Origin: Bradyrhizobium sp.
GTDB taxonomy: Bacteria; Pseudomonadota; Alphaproteobacteria; Rhizobiales; Xanthobacteraceae
Assembly: GCF_016213215.1 (NCBI RefSeq)
Contig: NZ_JACRAW010000084.1
Coordinates: 1-42,292 of the forward strand
Length of the DNA stretch: 42,292 bases
Direction: 5' to 3'
Below, in pieces: positions 1-8,325 of the stretch. Within the stretch, counting starts at the first letter, position 1. Each line of letters begins with the position of its first letter. Made by a program: the position numbers and the translations under genes. Below the pieces are notes generated by a model. The model did no database searches. It worked only from the letters and a program-made list of their open reading frames with translations, and was not told the origin of the DNA.

Positions 1-53
1 CCGTTCTTGTTGAAGTTGAACTTGAAGCTGAAATGGTTCTTGAAGTTAAAGTT
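1..53 (-). repeat. Low-complexity 6-nt periodic sequence after queE
   Basis: The first 53 bases are built from variants of a 6-base unit (GAAGTT, GAACTT and similar). Read on the minus strand in the frame of queE, directly after its TAG stop, they give 17 stop-free codons in which Phe alternates mostly with Asn and Lys. Because the period is 6 nt, the plus strand also gives an alternating pattern (Leu/Lys). The repeat continues beyond the left edge. It may be the low-complexity end of another gene or an intergenic repeat. No function can be assigned. Confidence 0.4.
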
Positions 54-686
54 CTACCTGATCCCGATCGCCTTGTGTGTTTGCAAGCTGAGCCGCCACT
101 GCGGATGCCTCAGGCAGTACGCGACCGCACGCGCCGTGTTTTCGGCCACGTTCGGACCGTCCATCGGCTGCAGCGAAAAACGCTCGAAAGCAAGACCTTC
201 GAACTGCTCCGGTGCGGCGTCTTCCTGCGGATAGACGAGCTTCAGCTCGTGACCCTGGCATACGACGAGTTCCGCTCCGGCCTTTGGGCTGACGCAGATC
301 CAGTCCAGCCCGTCCGGCGGGGTGACCGTGCCGTTGGTTTCGACGCCGATCTCGAAACCGCGGGCATGGAGCGCTTCGATGAGGGGCGCGTCCACCTGCA
401 GCAGCGGCTCGCCCCCGGTCAATACGACATAGCGGCTGGCATCCGCCCCGGTCCATTGCGCTGCGATGGTGTCGGCGAGTTCTTCCGCGGAAGCATAGCG
501 GCCGCCCAGGGTGCCGTCGGTGCCGACGAAATCGGTGTCGCAGAATCGGCAGGTCGCGCTCTCGCGATCCTCCTCGCGTCCGCTCCACAGGTTGCAGCCG
601 GCAAAACGACAAAATACGGCTGCGCGCCCGCAATGAGCGCCTTCGCCCTGCAGGGTCAGGAAGATCTCCTTGACCGCGTAACTCAC
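54..686 (-). CDS. queE: 7-carboxy-7-deazaguanine synthase QueE
   Basis: This radical SAM enzyme converts 6-carboxy-tetrahydropterin to 7-carboxy-7-deazaguanine in the cytosolic pathway to queuosine. The 210-residue protein opens with the family's substrate-binding stretch (LTLQGEGAHCG). It carries the expanded cluster motif C-x14-C-x2-C typical of many proteobacterial QueE proteins, visible as GCNLW...ATCRFC around residues 31-50, in place of the usual CxxxCxxC. VLTGGEPLLQ and ETNGT follow, as expected for the SAM and substrate sites. The start is GTG at 686, preceded by AGGAGA. trmL ends 16 bp upstream on the same strand, so the two tRNA-modification genes may be cotranscribed. Other queuosine genes are not in the window. 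Function follows from the motifs and full family length. Confidence 0.95.
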   Translation of the reverse strand: MSYAVKEIFLTLQGEGAHCGRAAVFCRFAGCNLWSGREEDRESATCRFCDTDFVGTDGTLGGRYASAEELADTIAAQWTGADASRYVVLTGGEPLLQVDAPLIEALHARGFEIGVETNGTVTPPDGLDWICVSPKAGAELVVCQGHELKLVYPQEDAAPEQFEGLAFERFSLQPMDGPNVAENTARAVAYCLRHPQWRLSLQTHKAIGIR

Positions 687-702
687 GCTCTTCTCCTGAA
701 CT

Positions 703-1158
703 TCAGCCGTTGCTGCGGATCTGCCGCAAGGCTTCGCCTGCGGCCATGGCCGCGGTTATCGCCACATTGAGCGAGCGCAGGCCGGGCTTGATGGGGATCA
801 CCAGCCGTGCATCGGCGGCCGCGACCACCTCGTCGGTCACCCCCGCCGTCTCGCGTCCGAATAGCAGGATGTCAGACGCGGCATAACGAAAATCAAGATA
901 GTGGCTTGCCGCCTTGGTGGTGAAGAGGACCAGCCGGCAGCCTTTCTCCACCCGCCAAGCCTGGAATTTGGACCAGGAGTCGTGACGGGTCAGGGACAGG
1001 TGGTCGAGATAGTCCATGCCCGCCCGGCGGAACAGCCGGTCTGAAAAAGCAAAGCCGGCCGGCTCGATGATGTGGGCGGGGAGGTCCAGGCACGCACAAA
1101 GCCGCAGAATCGTGCCGGTATTCTGCGGGATGTCGGGTTGGAAAAGCGCGATCTGCAT
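703..1158 (-). CDS. trmL: tRNA (cytidine(34)-2'-O)-methyltransferase TrmL
   Basis: This is a SPOUT-class methyltransferase that 2'-O-methylates the wobble nucleotide of certain leucine tRNAs. The 151-residue product begins MQIALFQPDIPQNTG, the typical TrmL N-terminus. It carries the knotted SAM-binding elements LLFGRETAGV and IPIKPGLRSLNVA near the C-terminus. The frame stays open for about 110 codons further upstream, but that extension resembles nothing in the family, so I place the start at the ATG ending at 1158, which gives the usual length. No strong ribosome binding site precedes it. It is followed closely by queE, another tRNA anticodon modification gene. Confidence 0.93.
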   Translation of the reverse strand: MQIALFQPDIPQNTGTILRLCACLDLPAHIIEPAGFAFSDRLFRRAGMDYLDHLSLTRHDSWSKFQAWRVEKGCRLVLFTTKAASHYLDFRYAASDILLFGRETAGVTDEVVAAADARLVIPIKPGLRSLNVAITAAMAAGEALRQIRSNG

Positions 1159-1464
1159 GATGTTGAACGGCGGGGTGAGCCCCGGGCGAATGTCTGGATG
1201 AAAACATCGCGCCGGACGGAATTCGGACATTGCCCTTTTGTAGGCCGATACCGGGCTTGCGCTATTCCGGCAAGGGTGCCAATAGAACGATTCTGGGCTG
1301 CTGGTTTCGTCCGTTTGGCGCGAAAAAGGTAGTCTTTCTGCCGCCGCGGGGGTCGCGGAAGCCGGCAGTCTGTCCCGGGCACGCATGGGAGCGCACTTTG
1401 GGCGCGCACCGTGGGCGCCACCGGGGTAGTTCCACCGGCTGCAGATGAGAAAGGGCTTGAAATC
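1159..1464. other. Divergent intergenic region, trmL / petA
   Basis: This 306-bp region must hold the promoters for trmL (leftward) and petA-fbcH (rightward). A weak candidate plus-strand promoter is TTGCGC at 1257-1262 and CAATAG at 1280-1285, 17 bp apart. An AGAAAGGG ribosome-binding-like stretch lies just before the petA GTG. I see no other feature; small open frames here have no recognisable content. Confidence 0.4.
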
Positions 1465-1995
1465 GTGACGACAGCGTCTTCGGCGGAGCAACCGACACGC
1501 CGTGATTTCCTCTACGTTGCAACCGGTGCAGTAGCCGCGGTGGGGGCGGTGGCCACGGCGTGGCCATTCATTTCCCAGATGAATCCGGACGCCTCGACGG
1601 TTGCGGCCGGCGCACCGATCGAGGTTGACCTGTCACCGATCGCGGAAGGCCAGGACATCAAGGTGTTCTGGCGCGGCAAGCCGATCTTCATCAGTCACCG
1701 CACCAAGAAGCAGATCGAAGAAGCCCGCGCGGTGCAGGTCTCGAGCCTGCCCGATCCGCAGCCCGATGATGCCCGGGTTAAGTCCGGTCATGAGCAGTGG
1801 CTGGTCGTGATCGGCATCTGCACCCATCTCGGTTGCATCCCGATCGCCCATGAGGGCGCTTACGACGGCTTCTTCTGCCCCTGCCATGGGTCGGTGTACG
1901 ACACTTCCGGCCGCATTCGCCAGGGACCGGCGCCGGCCAACCTGCCCGTGCCGCCGTACCAGTTCGTTTCGGACACCAAAATCCAGATCGGCTGA
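1465..1995 (+). CDS. petA: Ubiquinol-cytochrome c reductase, Rieske iron-sulfur subunit
   Basis: This is the Rieske [2Fe-2S] subunit of the cytochrome bc1 complex, which passes electrons from ubiquinol to cytochrome c1 at the periplasmic face of the inner membrane. The 176-residue protein has a twin-arginine motif (TRRDFL, residues 11-16) and one N-terminal membrane anchor (about 17-38), so it is Tat-exported and membrane-anchored. Cluster ligands are visible in C119-T-H121-L-G-C124 and C138-P-C140-H141. I chose the GTG at 1465 because it follows AGAAAGGG and gives the family N-terminus; an ATG at 1411 in frame adds 18 unlikely residues. It is 66 bp upstream of fbcH, forming the two-gene fbcFH arrangement known in Bradyrhizobium. 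Confidence 0.97.
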   Translation: MTTASSAEQPTRRDFLYVATGAVAAVGAVATAWPFISQMNPDASTVAAGAPIEVDLSPIAEGQDIKVFWRGKPIFISHRTKKQIEEARAVQVSSLPDPQPDDARVKSGHEQWLVVIGICTHLGCIPIAHEGAYDGFFCPCHGSVYDTSGRIRQGPAPANLPVPPYQFVSDTKIQIG

Positions 1996-2061
1996 GCCTC
2001 GGAGCCAAGCTCCGGAGGCTTTGTGCCCGTCGCGTCGTCTTATTTCCTCCAGGATCGCATC

Positions 2062-4134
2062 ATGAGCGGACCCTCCGACTACCAGCCGAGCCATCCCGTC
2101 CTGAAATGGATTGAGCGGCGCCTGCCGATTCTTGGTCTAATGCATTCTTCTTTCGTCGCGTATCCCACGCCGCGGAACCTGAACTACTGGTGGACCTTCG
2201 GTGCCATCCTGTCGTTCATGCTGGCCATCCAAATCGTGACCGGCATCGTGCTGGCGATGCACTACACGCCGCATGCGGACCTCGCCTTCCGCTCGGTCGA
2301 ACTGATCGTTCGCGACGTCAATTACGGCTGGCTGCTGCGCAACATGCACGCCGTCGGCGCTTCGATGTTCTTCCTGGCCGTCTACATCCACATGTTCCGC
2401 GGCCTCTACTACGGCTCGTACAAGGAGCCGCGCGAAGTGCTGTGGATCCTCGGCGTCATCATCTACCTCCTCATGATGGCCACCGGCTTCATGGGCTACG
2501 TCCTGCCGTGGGGCCAGATGAGCTTCTGGGGCGCCACCGTCATCACCAACCTGTTCTCAGCCGTGCCCTTCTTCGGCGAGGACATCGTGACCCTGCTCTG
2601 GGGCGGCTATTCGGTCGGCAACCCGACCCTGAACCGCTTCTTCTCGCTGCACTATCTGCTGCCGTTCCTGATCGCCGGCGTGGTGGTGCTGCACGTGTGG
2701 GCGCTGCACGTGGCGGGCCAGAACAATCCGGCCGGCGTTGAAGCCAAGACCGAGAAGGACACCGTGCCGTTCACGCCGTATGCGACGATCAAGGATCTGT
2801 TCGGCGCGTCGTGCTTCGCGATCCTCTATGCGTATTTCATCTTCTACATGCCGAACTATCTCGGCGAGGCCGACAACTACATTCCGGCCAACCCCGGCGT
2901 GACGCCGCCACACATCGTGCCGGAATGGTACTACCTGCCGTTCTACGCCATCCTGCGTTCGATCCCGAACAAGCTCGCGGGCGTGGTCGCGATGTTCGGG
3001 GCGATCATCGTGCTGGTTTTCCTGCCCTGGCTGGACAGCGCCAGGACGAGGTCCTCGAAGTATCGCCCGCTGGCGAAGCAGTTCTTCTGGATCTTCGTCG
3101 CGGTCTGCGTGCTGCTCGGCTATCTCGGCGCGCAGCCGGCGGAGGGCATCTATGTGATCGCCGGCCGTATCCTGACGTTCTGCTATTTCGCCTACTTCCT
3201 CATCGTGCTGCCGCTCCTTGCCCGCATCGAGAAACCGCGGCCGGTGCCGAACTCGATCGCCGATGACGTGTTGGCGAAGACCGGAAGCAAGGCAACGCCG
3301 ATGGTGTCCACGGTGATCGCGCTCGCGGTCGCGGGCGCGCTCTTTGCCGGCAGCACCGATAGCGCACGAGCCTCGGAACGGGTGGACACCCCGCCGGCCG
3401 TGAAGTGGTCGTTCGCAGGTCCCTTCGGCACGTTCGACCGTGGGGCCCTGCAACGCGGCCTGAAGGTCTACAAGGAAGTGTGCGCCAACTGCCACGGCCT
3501 GTCCTATATCGCGTTCCGCAACCTCGCCGACCAGGGCGGGCCCGGCTACTCGACGGCGCAGGTGAATGCGTTGGCCGCCGAGTACAAGGTCAAGGACGGC
3601 CCCAACGATCAGGGCGAGATGTTCGAGCGCCCCGGCCGCGCGGCGGATTATTTCCCTTCGCCGTTCCCGAACGAGCAGATGGCTCGGGCGGCGAACGGCG
3701 GCGCGGCGCCGCCCGACTTGTCGCTGATCACCAAGGCGCGTTCGTATAAACGCGGTTTTCCCACGTTCATTTTCGACTTCTTCTCCAACTATCAGGAGCA
3801 GGGTCCGGACTACCTCGCGGCCCTCCTCGTGGGCTTTGAAGACGAACCGCCCGCGGGCGCGACGATCCCGGAAGGCTCGTACTACAACAAGTACTTCCCG
3901 GGTCATGCCATCAAGATGCCGAGGCCCTTGAGCGACGGCCAGGTGACCTACGACGACGGCTCGCCGACGACGGTCGAGCAGTATGCCAAGGACGTCACGG
4001 CCTTCCTGATGTGGGCCGCCGAGCCCCACATGGAAGCGCGCAAGCGCCTCGGCTTCCAGGTGTTCGTGGTCCTGCTCCTGCTCTCAAGTCTCCTGTACTT
4101 CACCAAGAAGAAGGTCTGGGCCGGCGCCCACTGA
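2062..4134 (+). CDS. fbcH: Cytochrome b/c1 fusion polyprotein FbcH
   Basis: One 690-residue precursor encodes both cytochrome b and cytochrome c1 of the bc1 complex. The N-terminal part is a polytopic cytochrome b with paired haem-ligand histidines (in [12 protein letters not shown] and the later HYLLPF...VLHVW stretch) and the quinol-site PEWY motif. From about residue 414 comes an internal signal-like hydrophobic segment ending near SARAS. Cytochrome c1 follows, with its haem motif C474-A-N-C477-H478 and a C-terminal membrane anchor ([14 protein letters not shown]). In Bradyrhizobium such a precursor is known to be cleaved after translocation into the two cytochromes. The start is ATG 2062 with AGGA upstream; an in-frame start at 2023 is not supported. 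A strong terminator follows at 4156. Confidence 0.97.
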   Translation: MSGPSDYQPSHPVLKWIERRLPILGLMHSSFVAYPTPRNLNYWWTFGAILSFMLAIQIVTGIVLAMHYTPHADLAFRSVELIVRDVNYGWLLRNMHAVGASMFFLAVYIHMFRGLYYGSYKEPREVLWILGVIIYLLMMATGFMGYVLPWGQMSFWGATVITNLFSAVPFFGEDIVTLLWGGYSVGNPTLNRFFSLHYLLPFLIAGVVVLHVWALHVAGQNNPAGVEAKTEKDTVPFTPYATIKDLFGASCFAILYAYFIFYMPNYLGEADNYIPANPGVTPPHIVPEWYYLPFYAILRSIPNKLAGVVAMFGAIIVLVFLPWLDSARTRSSKYRPLAKQFFWIFVAVCVLLGYLGAQPAEGIYVIAGRILTFCYFAYFLIVLPLLARIEKPRPVPNSIADDVLAKTGSKATPMVSTVIALAVAGALFAGSTDSARASERVDTPPAVKWSFAGPFGTFDRGALQRGLKVYKEVCANCHGLSYIAFRNLADQGGPGYSTAQVNALAAEYKVKDGPNDQGEMFERPGRAADYFPSPFPNEQMARAANGGAAPPDLSLITKARSYKRGFPTFIFDFFSNYQEQGPDYLAALLVGFEDEPPAGATIPEGSYYNKYFPGHAIKMPRPLSDGQVTYDDGSPTTVEQYAKDVTAFLMWAAEPHMEARKRLGFQVFVVLLLLSSLLYFTKKKVWAGAH

Positions 4135-4155
4135 CGCGGCATCAAGTCAAAAACG

Positions 4156-4181
4156 AAAAGCCCCTTCGGGGGCTTTTTTGT
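4156..4181 (+). terminator. Rho-independent terminator after petA-fbcH
   Basis: AAAAGCCCC, a TTCG tetraloop and GGGGCTTTTTT form a very stable stem with a T-run, 21 bp after the fbcH stop. It is a textbook intrinsic terminator for the bc1 operon, with an A-run on the other side that would allow it to act in both directions. Confidence 0.95.
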
Positions 4182-4305
4182 TTTCGGCTTATGCCGTTCC
4201 TGGTTCGCAACGCGCATTCCCCGGATGACGACGGCATGGATTGCGTCGCGCCGTCACAGCGGACAGAATGTTGCGACGCCCTGGAAGAAATCGTGGGAGG
4301 AAAAC

Positions 4306-4980
4306 ATGGGTACCATCATCACCTTCAAGCGCCCGGACGGCGAAGAAGCGTCCGGCTACCTCGCCAATGCCGCGAGCGGCAATGCGCCCGGCGTGGTCGT
4401 AATCCAGGAATGGTGGGGGCTGTCGGACCAGATCAAGGGCATGTGCGATCGTTTTGCGCTGGCCGGCTTCGATGCGCTGGCGCCCGATCTCTACAAGGGC
4501 ACGGTCGTGCCGTATCACGACACGGAAGCGGCGGCGAACGAGATGAACTCGCTGGACTTCATGGACGCCACCACCCAGACGGTGCGCGGGGCAGTGCAGT
4601 ATCTTTCGAGGAACGGGGCCAGGGTCGGGCTCACCGGCTTCTGCCTGGGCGGCGCCGTGACCATCATCGGCGCCACAAAGATCCCGGAGCTCGCGGCGGG
4701 CGTCGTGTTCTACGGCATCCCGCCCGAGCAGGCCGCTAAGCCGGCCGACGTGATGATTCCGCTGCAGGCGCATTTCGCCAATCAAGACGATTGGTGCACG
4801 CCCGAGTTGGTGGATGCGTTCGAGAAAGCCATGATTGCGGCCAGCAAGCCGCTGGAGCTGTACCGCTACGACGCCCACCATGCCTTCGCCAACGAGCAGC
4901 GCGTCCAGGTGCACGACCGCTGGGCTTCCGAGCTTGCCTGGAGCCGGGCGGCCGAGTTCTTCAGGAAGCACCTGGGGTGA
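4306..4980 (+). CDS. Dienelactone hydrolase family protein
   Basis: This is an alpha/beta hydrolase of the dienelactone hydrolase family, cytosolic, 224 residues and full family length. The catalytic set is visible: E35 in QEWWGL, nucleophile C113 in GFCLGG, an Asp at 161-162 and H192 in HHAFANEQR. True dienelactone hydrolases open the lactone ring in chloro- or catechol degradation, but many chromosomal family members act on other small esters or lactones. No catechol-pathway genes lie nearby, so the substrate is unknown. The start is ATG 4306 with GGGAGG six bases upstream; in-frame upstream ATGs lack this site. It is monocistronic, between the bc1 terminator and a hairpin at 5012. Confidence 0.9.
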   Translation: MGTIITFKRPDGEEASGYLANAASGNAPGVVVIQEWWGLSDQIKGMCDRFALAGFDALAPDLYKGTVVPYHDTEAAANEMNSLDFMDATTQTVRGAVQYLSRNGARVGLTGFCLGGAVTIIGATKIPELAAGVVFYGIPPEQAAKPADVMIPLQAHFANQDDWCTPELVDAFEKAMIAASKPLELYRYDAHHAFANEQRVQVHDRWASELAWSRAAEFFRKHLG

Positions 4981-5011
4981 ACCCCACACCGCGTTCAACC
5001 GACACAAGACA

Positions 5012-5034
5012 GGCCGCCCGGTCGTCGGGCGGCC
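5012..5034 (+). terminator. GC-rich hairpin after the hydrolase gene
   Basis: A perfect 9-bp stem (GGCCGCCCG / CGGGCGGCC) with a 5-base loop lies 31 bp after the hydrolase stop. There is no T-run, so it is either a weak or Rho-assisted terminator or an RNA-stabilising hairpin. Confidence 0.5.
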
Positions 5035-5126
5035 CCGTTGGAGCGGTTCGGCAACCAATCGTGTCCAGCGCCAACAACGTGGCGCCGAGCATCCCATATG
5101 ACGTGAGGCGACGGCTGTTGACGACA

Positions 5127-5756
5127 ATGCCTGTGTCTGAAAGGGCCTTCCGCATAGCTCGCGGCGTCTTTGGTCTCGCTGCGCTATGGACAGTTGTCTT
5201 GGGCAGCTCTTTTGTGCTCGCGATTGCTCACGCGCGAGCTGAGCCAGACTTCGTGACGATCGAGGGTGACTTAAAAAGGATCGCCTGGTGGGTCGTCGCT
5301 GATTTCCATCCGTTTACAACCGAGGTTCGGGGTATTCCCGCGAACCAGATCAACAAGAATTGGTGCAGGGCGACTGAATTCCGCAAGGACCTCATTCCGC
5401 GGGAGTTGTTGTTCGACGGCGGTGTTGATGTAATGGCGGCTGCCAAGATGTCCTTCGCTATAGAAGGACGTTTCGATGGCACGACCACCAAGCAAGTTGC
5501 ACTGGTGGGAGTCTTTCAGGAATGCTCGGGCGAAAAGGGCAGGTTCATTCTGATCCTTAATCAACCGGTCGACGGGAAGGCAAAGGTCCGGTTTGCGAGC
5601 GCCTTGCGGACGGATCGTCAATTTGGCGCCTTGCAGAAGGGCAATGACAACAGCATCGTCGCCTGGACGTGCATGGAATGCGACAACTACTCGGTCCTGA
5701 AATGGGACCGGAAGAAGCGCAAGTTTGAATGGCTGCCTGAACCGGAAGAGCAATAG
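5127..5756 (+). CDS. Hypothetical secreted protein
   Basis: I do not recognise this 209-residue protein. Residues about 15-40 form a signal peptide (hydrophobic AALWTVVLGSSFVLAIAHARA) that could be cleaved after ARA, so the protein is probably periplasmic. The mature part begins with EPDFVTIEGDLKR, contains four scattered Cys including a C-x2-C (WTCMECDN) that could form disulfides or bind metal, and ends in a charged tail. Starts at TTG 5118 or GTG 5103 are possible; ATG 5127 gives a compact signal peptide. Two lines counted by eye have about 55% GC against about 70% in a line of the next gene, and codon use is less biased, so it may be a more recent acquisition. It stands alone between a hairpin and the trp promoter. 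Confidence 0.7.
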   Translation: MPVSERAFRIARGVFGLAALWTVVLGSSFVLAIAHARAEPDFVTIEGDLKRIAWWVVADFHPFTTEVRGIPANQINKNWCRATEFRKDLIPRELLFDGGVDVMAAAKMSFAIEGRFDGTTTKQVALVGVFQECSGEKGRFILILNQPVDGKAKVRFASALRTDRQFGALQKGNDNSIVAWTCMECDNYSVLKWDRKKRKFEWLPEPEEQ

Positions 5757-5847
5757 TGGGGCAGTAGACCGCATATGCCGGTCTCTCGGACGGCCGCTGG
5801 CAAGAGTGGCCGGCGTCAACGCAGGTTATCCCGAGACGGCTATGCCC

Positions 5848-5878
5848 TTGACGTAGCCCCCCGGCCGTGGTGTGTACT
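5848..5878 (+). promoter_or_regulatory. Predicted trp promoter
   Basis: TTGACG at 5848-5853 matches a -35 box. TGTACT at 5873-5878 is a fair -10 box at a slightly long spacing of 19 bp, and TGTGTA at 5871 is an alternative. The predicted transcription start falls at about 5884-5886, on the AUG of the leader peptide. That would make the leader mRNA leaderless, as is established for trpL of Sinorhizobium meliloti. Confidence 0.6.
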
Positions 5879-5884
5879 CAGACC

Positions 5885-5932
5885 ATGAGCACCGCCGTCC
5901 GCCCGTCCCGTCGTTGGTGGCCCACCTTCTGA
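5885..5932 (+). CDS. trpL: trp operon leader peptide TrpL
   Basis: A 15-residue open frame, MSTAVRPSRRWWPTF, carries two consecutive Trp codons near its end and stops at 5932 inside the first arm of the attenuator. Stalling of the ribosome at the Trp codons when charged tRNA-Trp is scarce would free arm 2 to pair with arm 3 and prevent termination. There is no ribosome binding site upstream, consistent with leaderless translation. In Sinorhizobium and Bradyrhizobium the attenuated leader RNA and the TrpL peptide are reported to have trans-acting roles; whether this peptide does is untested here. Confidence 0.9.
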   Translation: MSTAVRPSRRWWPTF

Positions 5933-6008
5933 AGGTGGCCGGTGCGATTTCGTTTCCAACAATCGTCGAAGGCCGCCATCACAGCGCGGCGGCCCCTTCG
6001 TTTGTCCT
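5921..6008 (+). promoter_or_regulatory. Transcription attenuator of trpE(G)
   Basis: Classic four-arm arrangement. Arms 1 and 2 (CCACCTT / AAGGTGG, 5922-5938) form the pause hairpin overlapping the trpL stop. Arm 2 (GGTGGCC, 5934-5940) can instead pair with arm 3 (GGCCGCC, 5971-5977) with one G-U pair, forming the antiterminator. Arms 3 and 4 (5971-5977 / 5988-5994) form the terminator stem, followed by a modest T-rich stretch (CCTTCGTTTGTC). It controls the fused anthranilate synthase gene 40 bp downstream. Confidence 0.9.
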
Positions 6009-6046
6009 GTGTGGCGTTCCCTCGACAAGTTTCGTAAGAGGAGCAC

Positions 6047-8212
6047 ATGAACAGGACAGTCTTCGCTCTGCCGGCCCGCAGCGAATACCGCACCCGCGCG
6101 GGGCTCTCGATCACGCGCGCGGTCGAGCAGTTCACCGGCGGCGCCAGCCGGCTCGATGACCTCGTCAGCCTGCTTGATCGCCGCCGCGGCGTGGTGCTGT
6201 CGTCGGGCACGACGGTGCCCGGCCGCTATGAAAGCTTCGATCTCGGCTTCGCCGACCCGCCGCTGGTACTGGAGACCAAAGGGTTCGACTTTGCGCTGGA
6301 AGCGCTGAACGCCCGCGGGCAAGTGCTGATCGCTTTCCTCGCTGACGTGCTGAACGAGCCTTGCGTGGTCGTCTCCGAGAAGACGTCGACGCGGCTGGCC
6401 GGCCATATCATTCGCGGCGAAGCGCCTGTCGAGGAAGACCAGCGCACCCGGCGCGCCAGTGTAATGTCGCTGGTGCGCGCCCTTATCGCCGCGTTCTCCG
6501 CCACTGAGGATCCGCTGCTCGGCTTGTTCGGCGCCTTTGCGTATGATCTCGTCTTTCAGATCGAGGACCTCGTGCAGAAGCGGCCGCGCGAGGCCGACCA
6601 GCGCGACATCGTGCTCTACGTACCGGACCGGCTGCTGGCCTATGACCGCGCCACCGGTCGCGGCGTTGTGCTGAGCTATGACTTTGCCTGGAACGGCAAG
6701 TCCAGCGCGGGCGTTGCGCGCGAGACGGCCGAGAGCGTTTACTCCCATACGGACCGGCAAGGGTTTGCCGATCACGCGCCCCGCGAATACCAGGCGACGG
6801 TGGAGACCGCGCGCGCGGCGTTTGCCCGCGGCGACCTGTTCGAGGCGGTGCCGGGACAGCTGTTTGCCGAACCGTGTGAGCGCTCGCCGGCGGAGGTGTT
6901 CCAGCGGCTCTGCGTCATCAACCCGTCGCCCTACGGCGCGCTGATGAATCTCGGCGAAGGCGAATTCCTGGTGTCCGCCTCGCCGGAAATGTTCGTACGC
7001 TCGGACGGCAGGCGGGTGGAAACCTGTCCGATCTCCGGCACCATTGCGCGCGGCACGGATGCGATCGGCGATGCCGAGCAGATCCGCCAGCTCCTGAATT
7101 CGAAGAAGGACGAGTTCGAGCTCAACATGTGCACGGACGTCGACCGCAACGACAAGGCGCGCGTCTGCGTGCCCGGCACGATCAAGGTTCTGGCGCGGCG
7201 GCAGATCGAGACCTATTCGAAGCTGTTTCACACCGTCGACCACGTCGAGGGCATGCTGCGCCCGGGCTTCGATGCGCTCGATGCCTTCCTGACCCATGCC
7301 TGGGCGGTGACGGTGACCGGCGCGCCGAAACTATGGGCGATGCAGTTCGTCGAGGACCACGAGCGCTCGCCGCGGCGCTGGTATGCCGGCGCGATCGGCT
7401 GCGTTAATTTCGACGGCAGCATCAACACCGGCCTGACGATCCGCACCATCCGCATGAAGGACGGGCTTGCCGAGGTGCGGGTCGGCGCCACCTGTCTGTT
7501 CGATTCAGATCCCGCGGCGGAGGACCGCGAATGCCAGGTCAAGGCGGCGGCGCTGTTCCAGGCGCTGCGCGGCGATCCGCCCAAGCCGCTCTCGACCTTC
7601 GCTCCCGACGCGACCGGAAGCGGCAAGCAGGTGCTGCTGATCGATCACGACGACAGTTTCGTGCACATGCTGGCCGATTATTTCCGGCAGGTCGGCGCCA
7701 GCGTCACCGTGGTACGCTACGTGCACGCGCTCGACATGCTCAAGCAGCGGAAGTGGGACCTTCTGGTGCTGTCGCCAGGCCCGGGACGCCCGGAAGATTT
7801 CGCGATCTCGAAGACGATCGACGCCGCGCTGGAAAAGAAGCTGCCGGTGTTCGGCGTCTGCCTCGGCGTGCAGGCGATCGGCGAATATTTCGGCGGTCAT
7901 CTCGGGCAGCTCACCCAGCCGGCCCATGGCCGGCCCTCGCGCGTGCAGGTGCGGGGCGGGCGCCTGATGCAGAACCTGCCGAATGAAATCGTCATCGGTC
8001 GCTATCACTCGCTCTATGTCGAGCGCGACGGTATGCCGGATGTTCTGAAGGTGACGGCCAGCACCGAGGATGGGGTCGCAATGGCGCTCGAGCACAAGAG
8101 CTTGCCGGTCGGGGGCGTGCAGTTCCACCCGGAGTCGCTGATGTCGCTGGGTGGCGAAGTTGGTTTGCGCATTGTCGAGAACGCGTTCCGGCTCGATGTG
8201 GGGGCGAATTGA
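6047..8212 (+). CDS. trpE(G): Anthranilate synthase, fused components I and II
   Basis: This enzyme catalyses the first committed step of tryptophan synthesis: chorismate plus glutamine to anthranilate. The 721-residue protein joins a chorismate-binding TrpE domain (about 1-510; CPISGTIARGTD and MCTDVDRNDKARVC are typical active-site segments) to a class I glutamine amidotransferase TrpG domain (about 525-721). The amidotransferase nucleophile is C605 in VFGVCLGVQ, and H694 and E696 in FHPES complete the triad. Such a fusion is characteristic of Rhizobiales. The start is ATG 6047 with AAGAGGAG seven bases upstream. Regulation by attenuation is clear from the leader; feedback inhibition by tryptophan is likely from family knowledge. 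It stands alone, with no trpDC next to it. Confidence 0.97.
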   Translation: MNRTVFALPARSEYRTRAGLSITRAVEQFTGGASRLDDLVSLLDRRRGVVLSSGTTVPGRYESFDLGFADPPLVLETKGFDFALEALNARGQVLIAFLADVLNEPCVVVSEKTSTRLAGHIIRGEAPVEEDQRTRRASVMSLVRALIAAFSATEDPLLGLFGAFAYDLVFQIEDLVQKRPREADQRDIVLYVPDRLLAYDRATGRGVVLSYDFAWNGKSSAGVARETAESVYSHTDRQGFADHAPREYQATVETARAAFARGDLFEAVPGQLFAEPCERSPAEVFQRLCVINPSPYGALMNLGEGEFLVSASPEMFVRSDGRRVETCPISGTIARGTDAIGDAEQIRQLLNSKKDEFELNMCTDVDRNDKARVCVPGTIKVLARRQIETYSKLFHTVDHVEGMLRPGFDALDAFLTHAWAVTVTGAPKLWAMQFVEDHERSPRRWYAGAIGCVNFDGSINTGLTIRTIRMKDGLAEVRVGATCLFDSDPAAEDRECQVKAAALFQALRGDPPKPLSTFAPDATGSGKQVLLIDHDDSFVHMLADYFRQVGASVTVVRYVHALDMLKQRKWDLLVLSPGPGRPEDFAISKTIDAALEKKLPVFGVCLGVQAIGEYFGGHLGQLTQPAHGRPSRVQVRGGRLMQNLPNEIVIGRYHSLYVERDGMPDVLKVTASTEDGVAMALEHKSLPVGGVQFHPESLMSLGGEVGLRIVENAFRLDVGAN

Positions 8213-8230
8213 GTGCAGTATTTCATTCTC

Positions 8231-8311
8231 GTCATTCCGGGATGGTGCGAAAGCACCAGACCCGGAATCTCGAGTTTCCGGGTCGTTGCTTTCGCATCGC
8301 CCCGGAATGAC
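8231..8311. repeat. Palindromic intergenic repeat (family C)
   Basis: Outer arms GTCATTCCGG and CCGGAATGAC are perfectly complementary. Inside are a GGTGC-GAAA-GCACC hairpin and a GACCCGGAA / TTCCGGGTC hairpin, so the whole element can fold as a branched cruciform. It sits between trpE(G) and apt and is probably a REP-like non-autonomous element, which may also end the trp transcript. Confidence 0.8.
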
Positions 8312-8325
8312 AGGGGACGTAATCC

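Noticed and set aside
2557..4029. Long minus-strand frame opposite fbcH
   Set aside because: It is an antisense shadow of a strongly conserved gene in high-GC DNA; its product is Arg/His-rich with no domain. The same holds for long frames opposite trpE(G), mutY, the glycosyltransferase, ETF-QO and the TPR gene.
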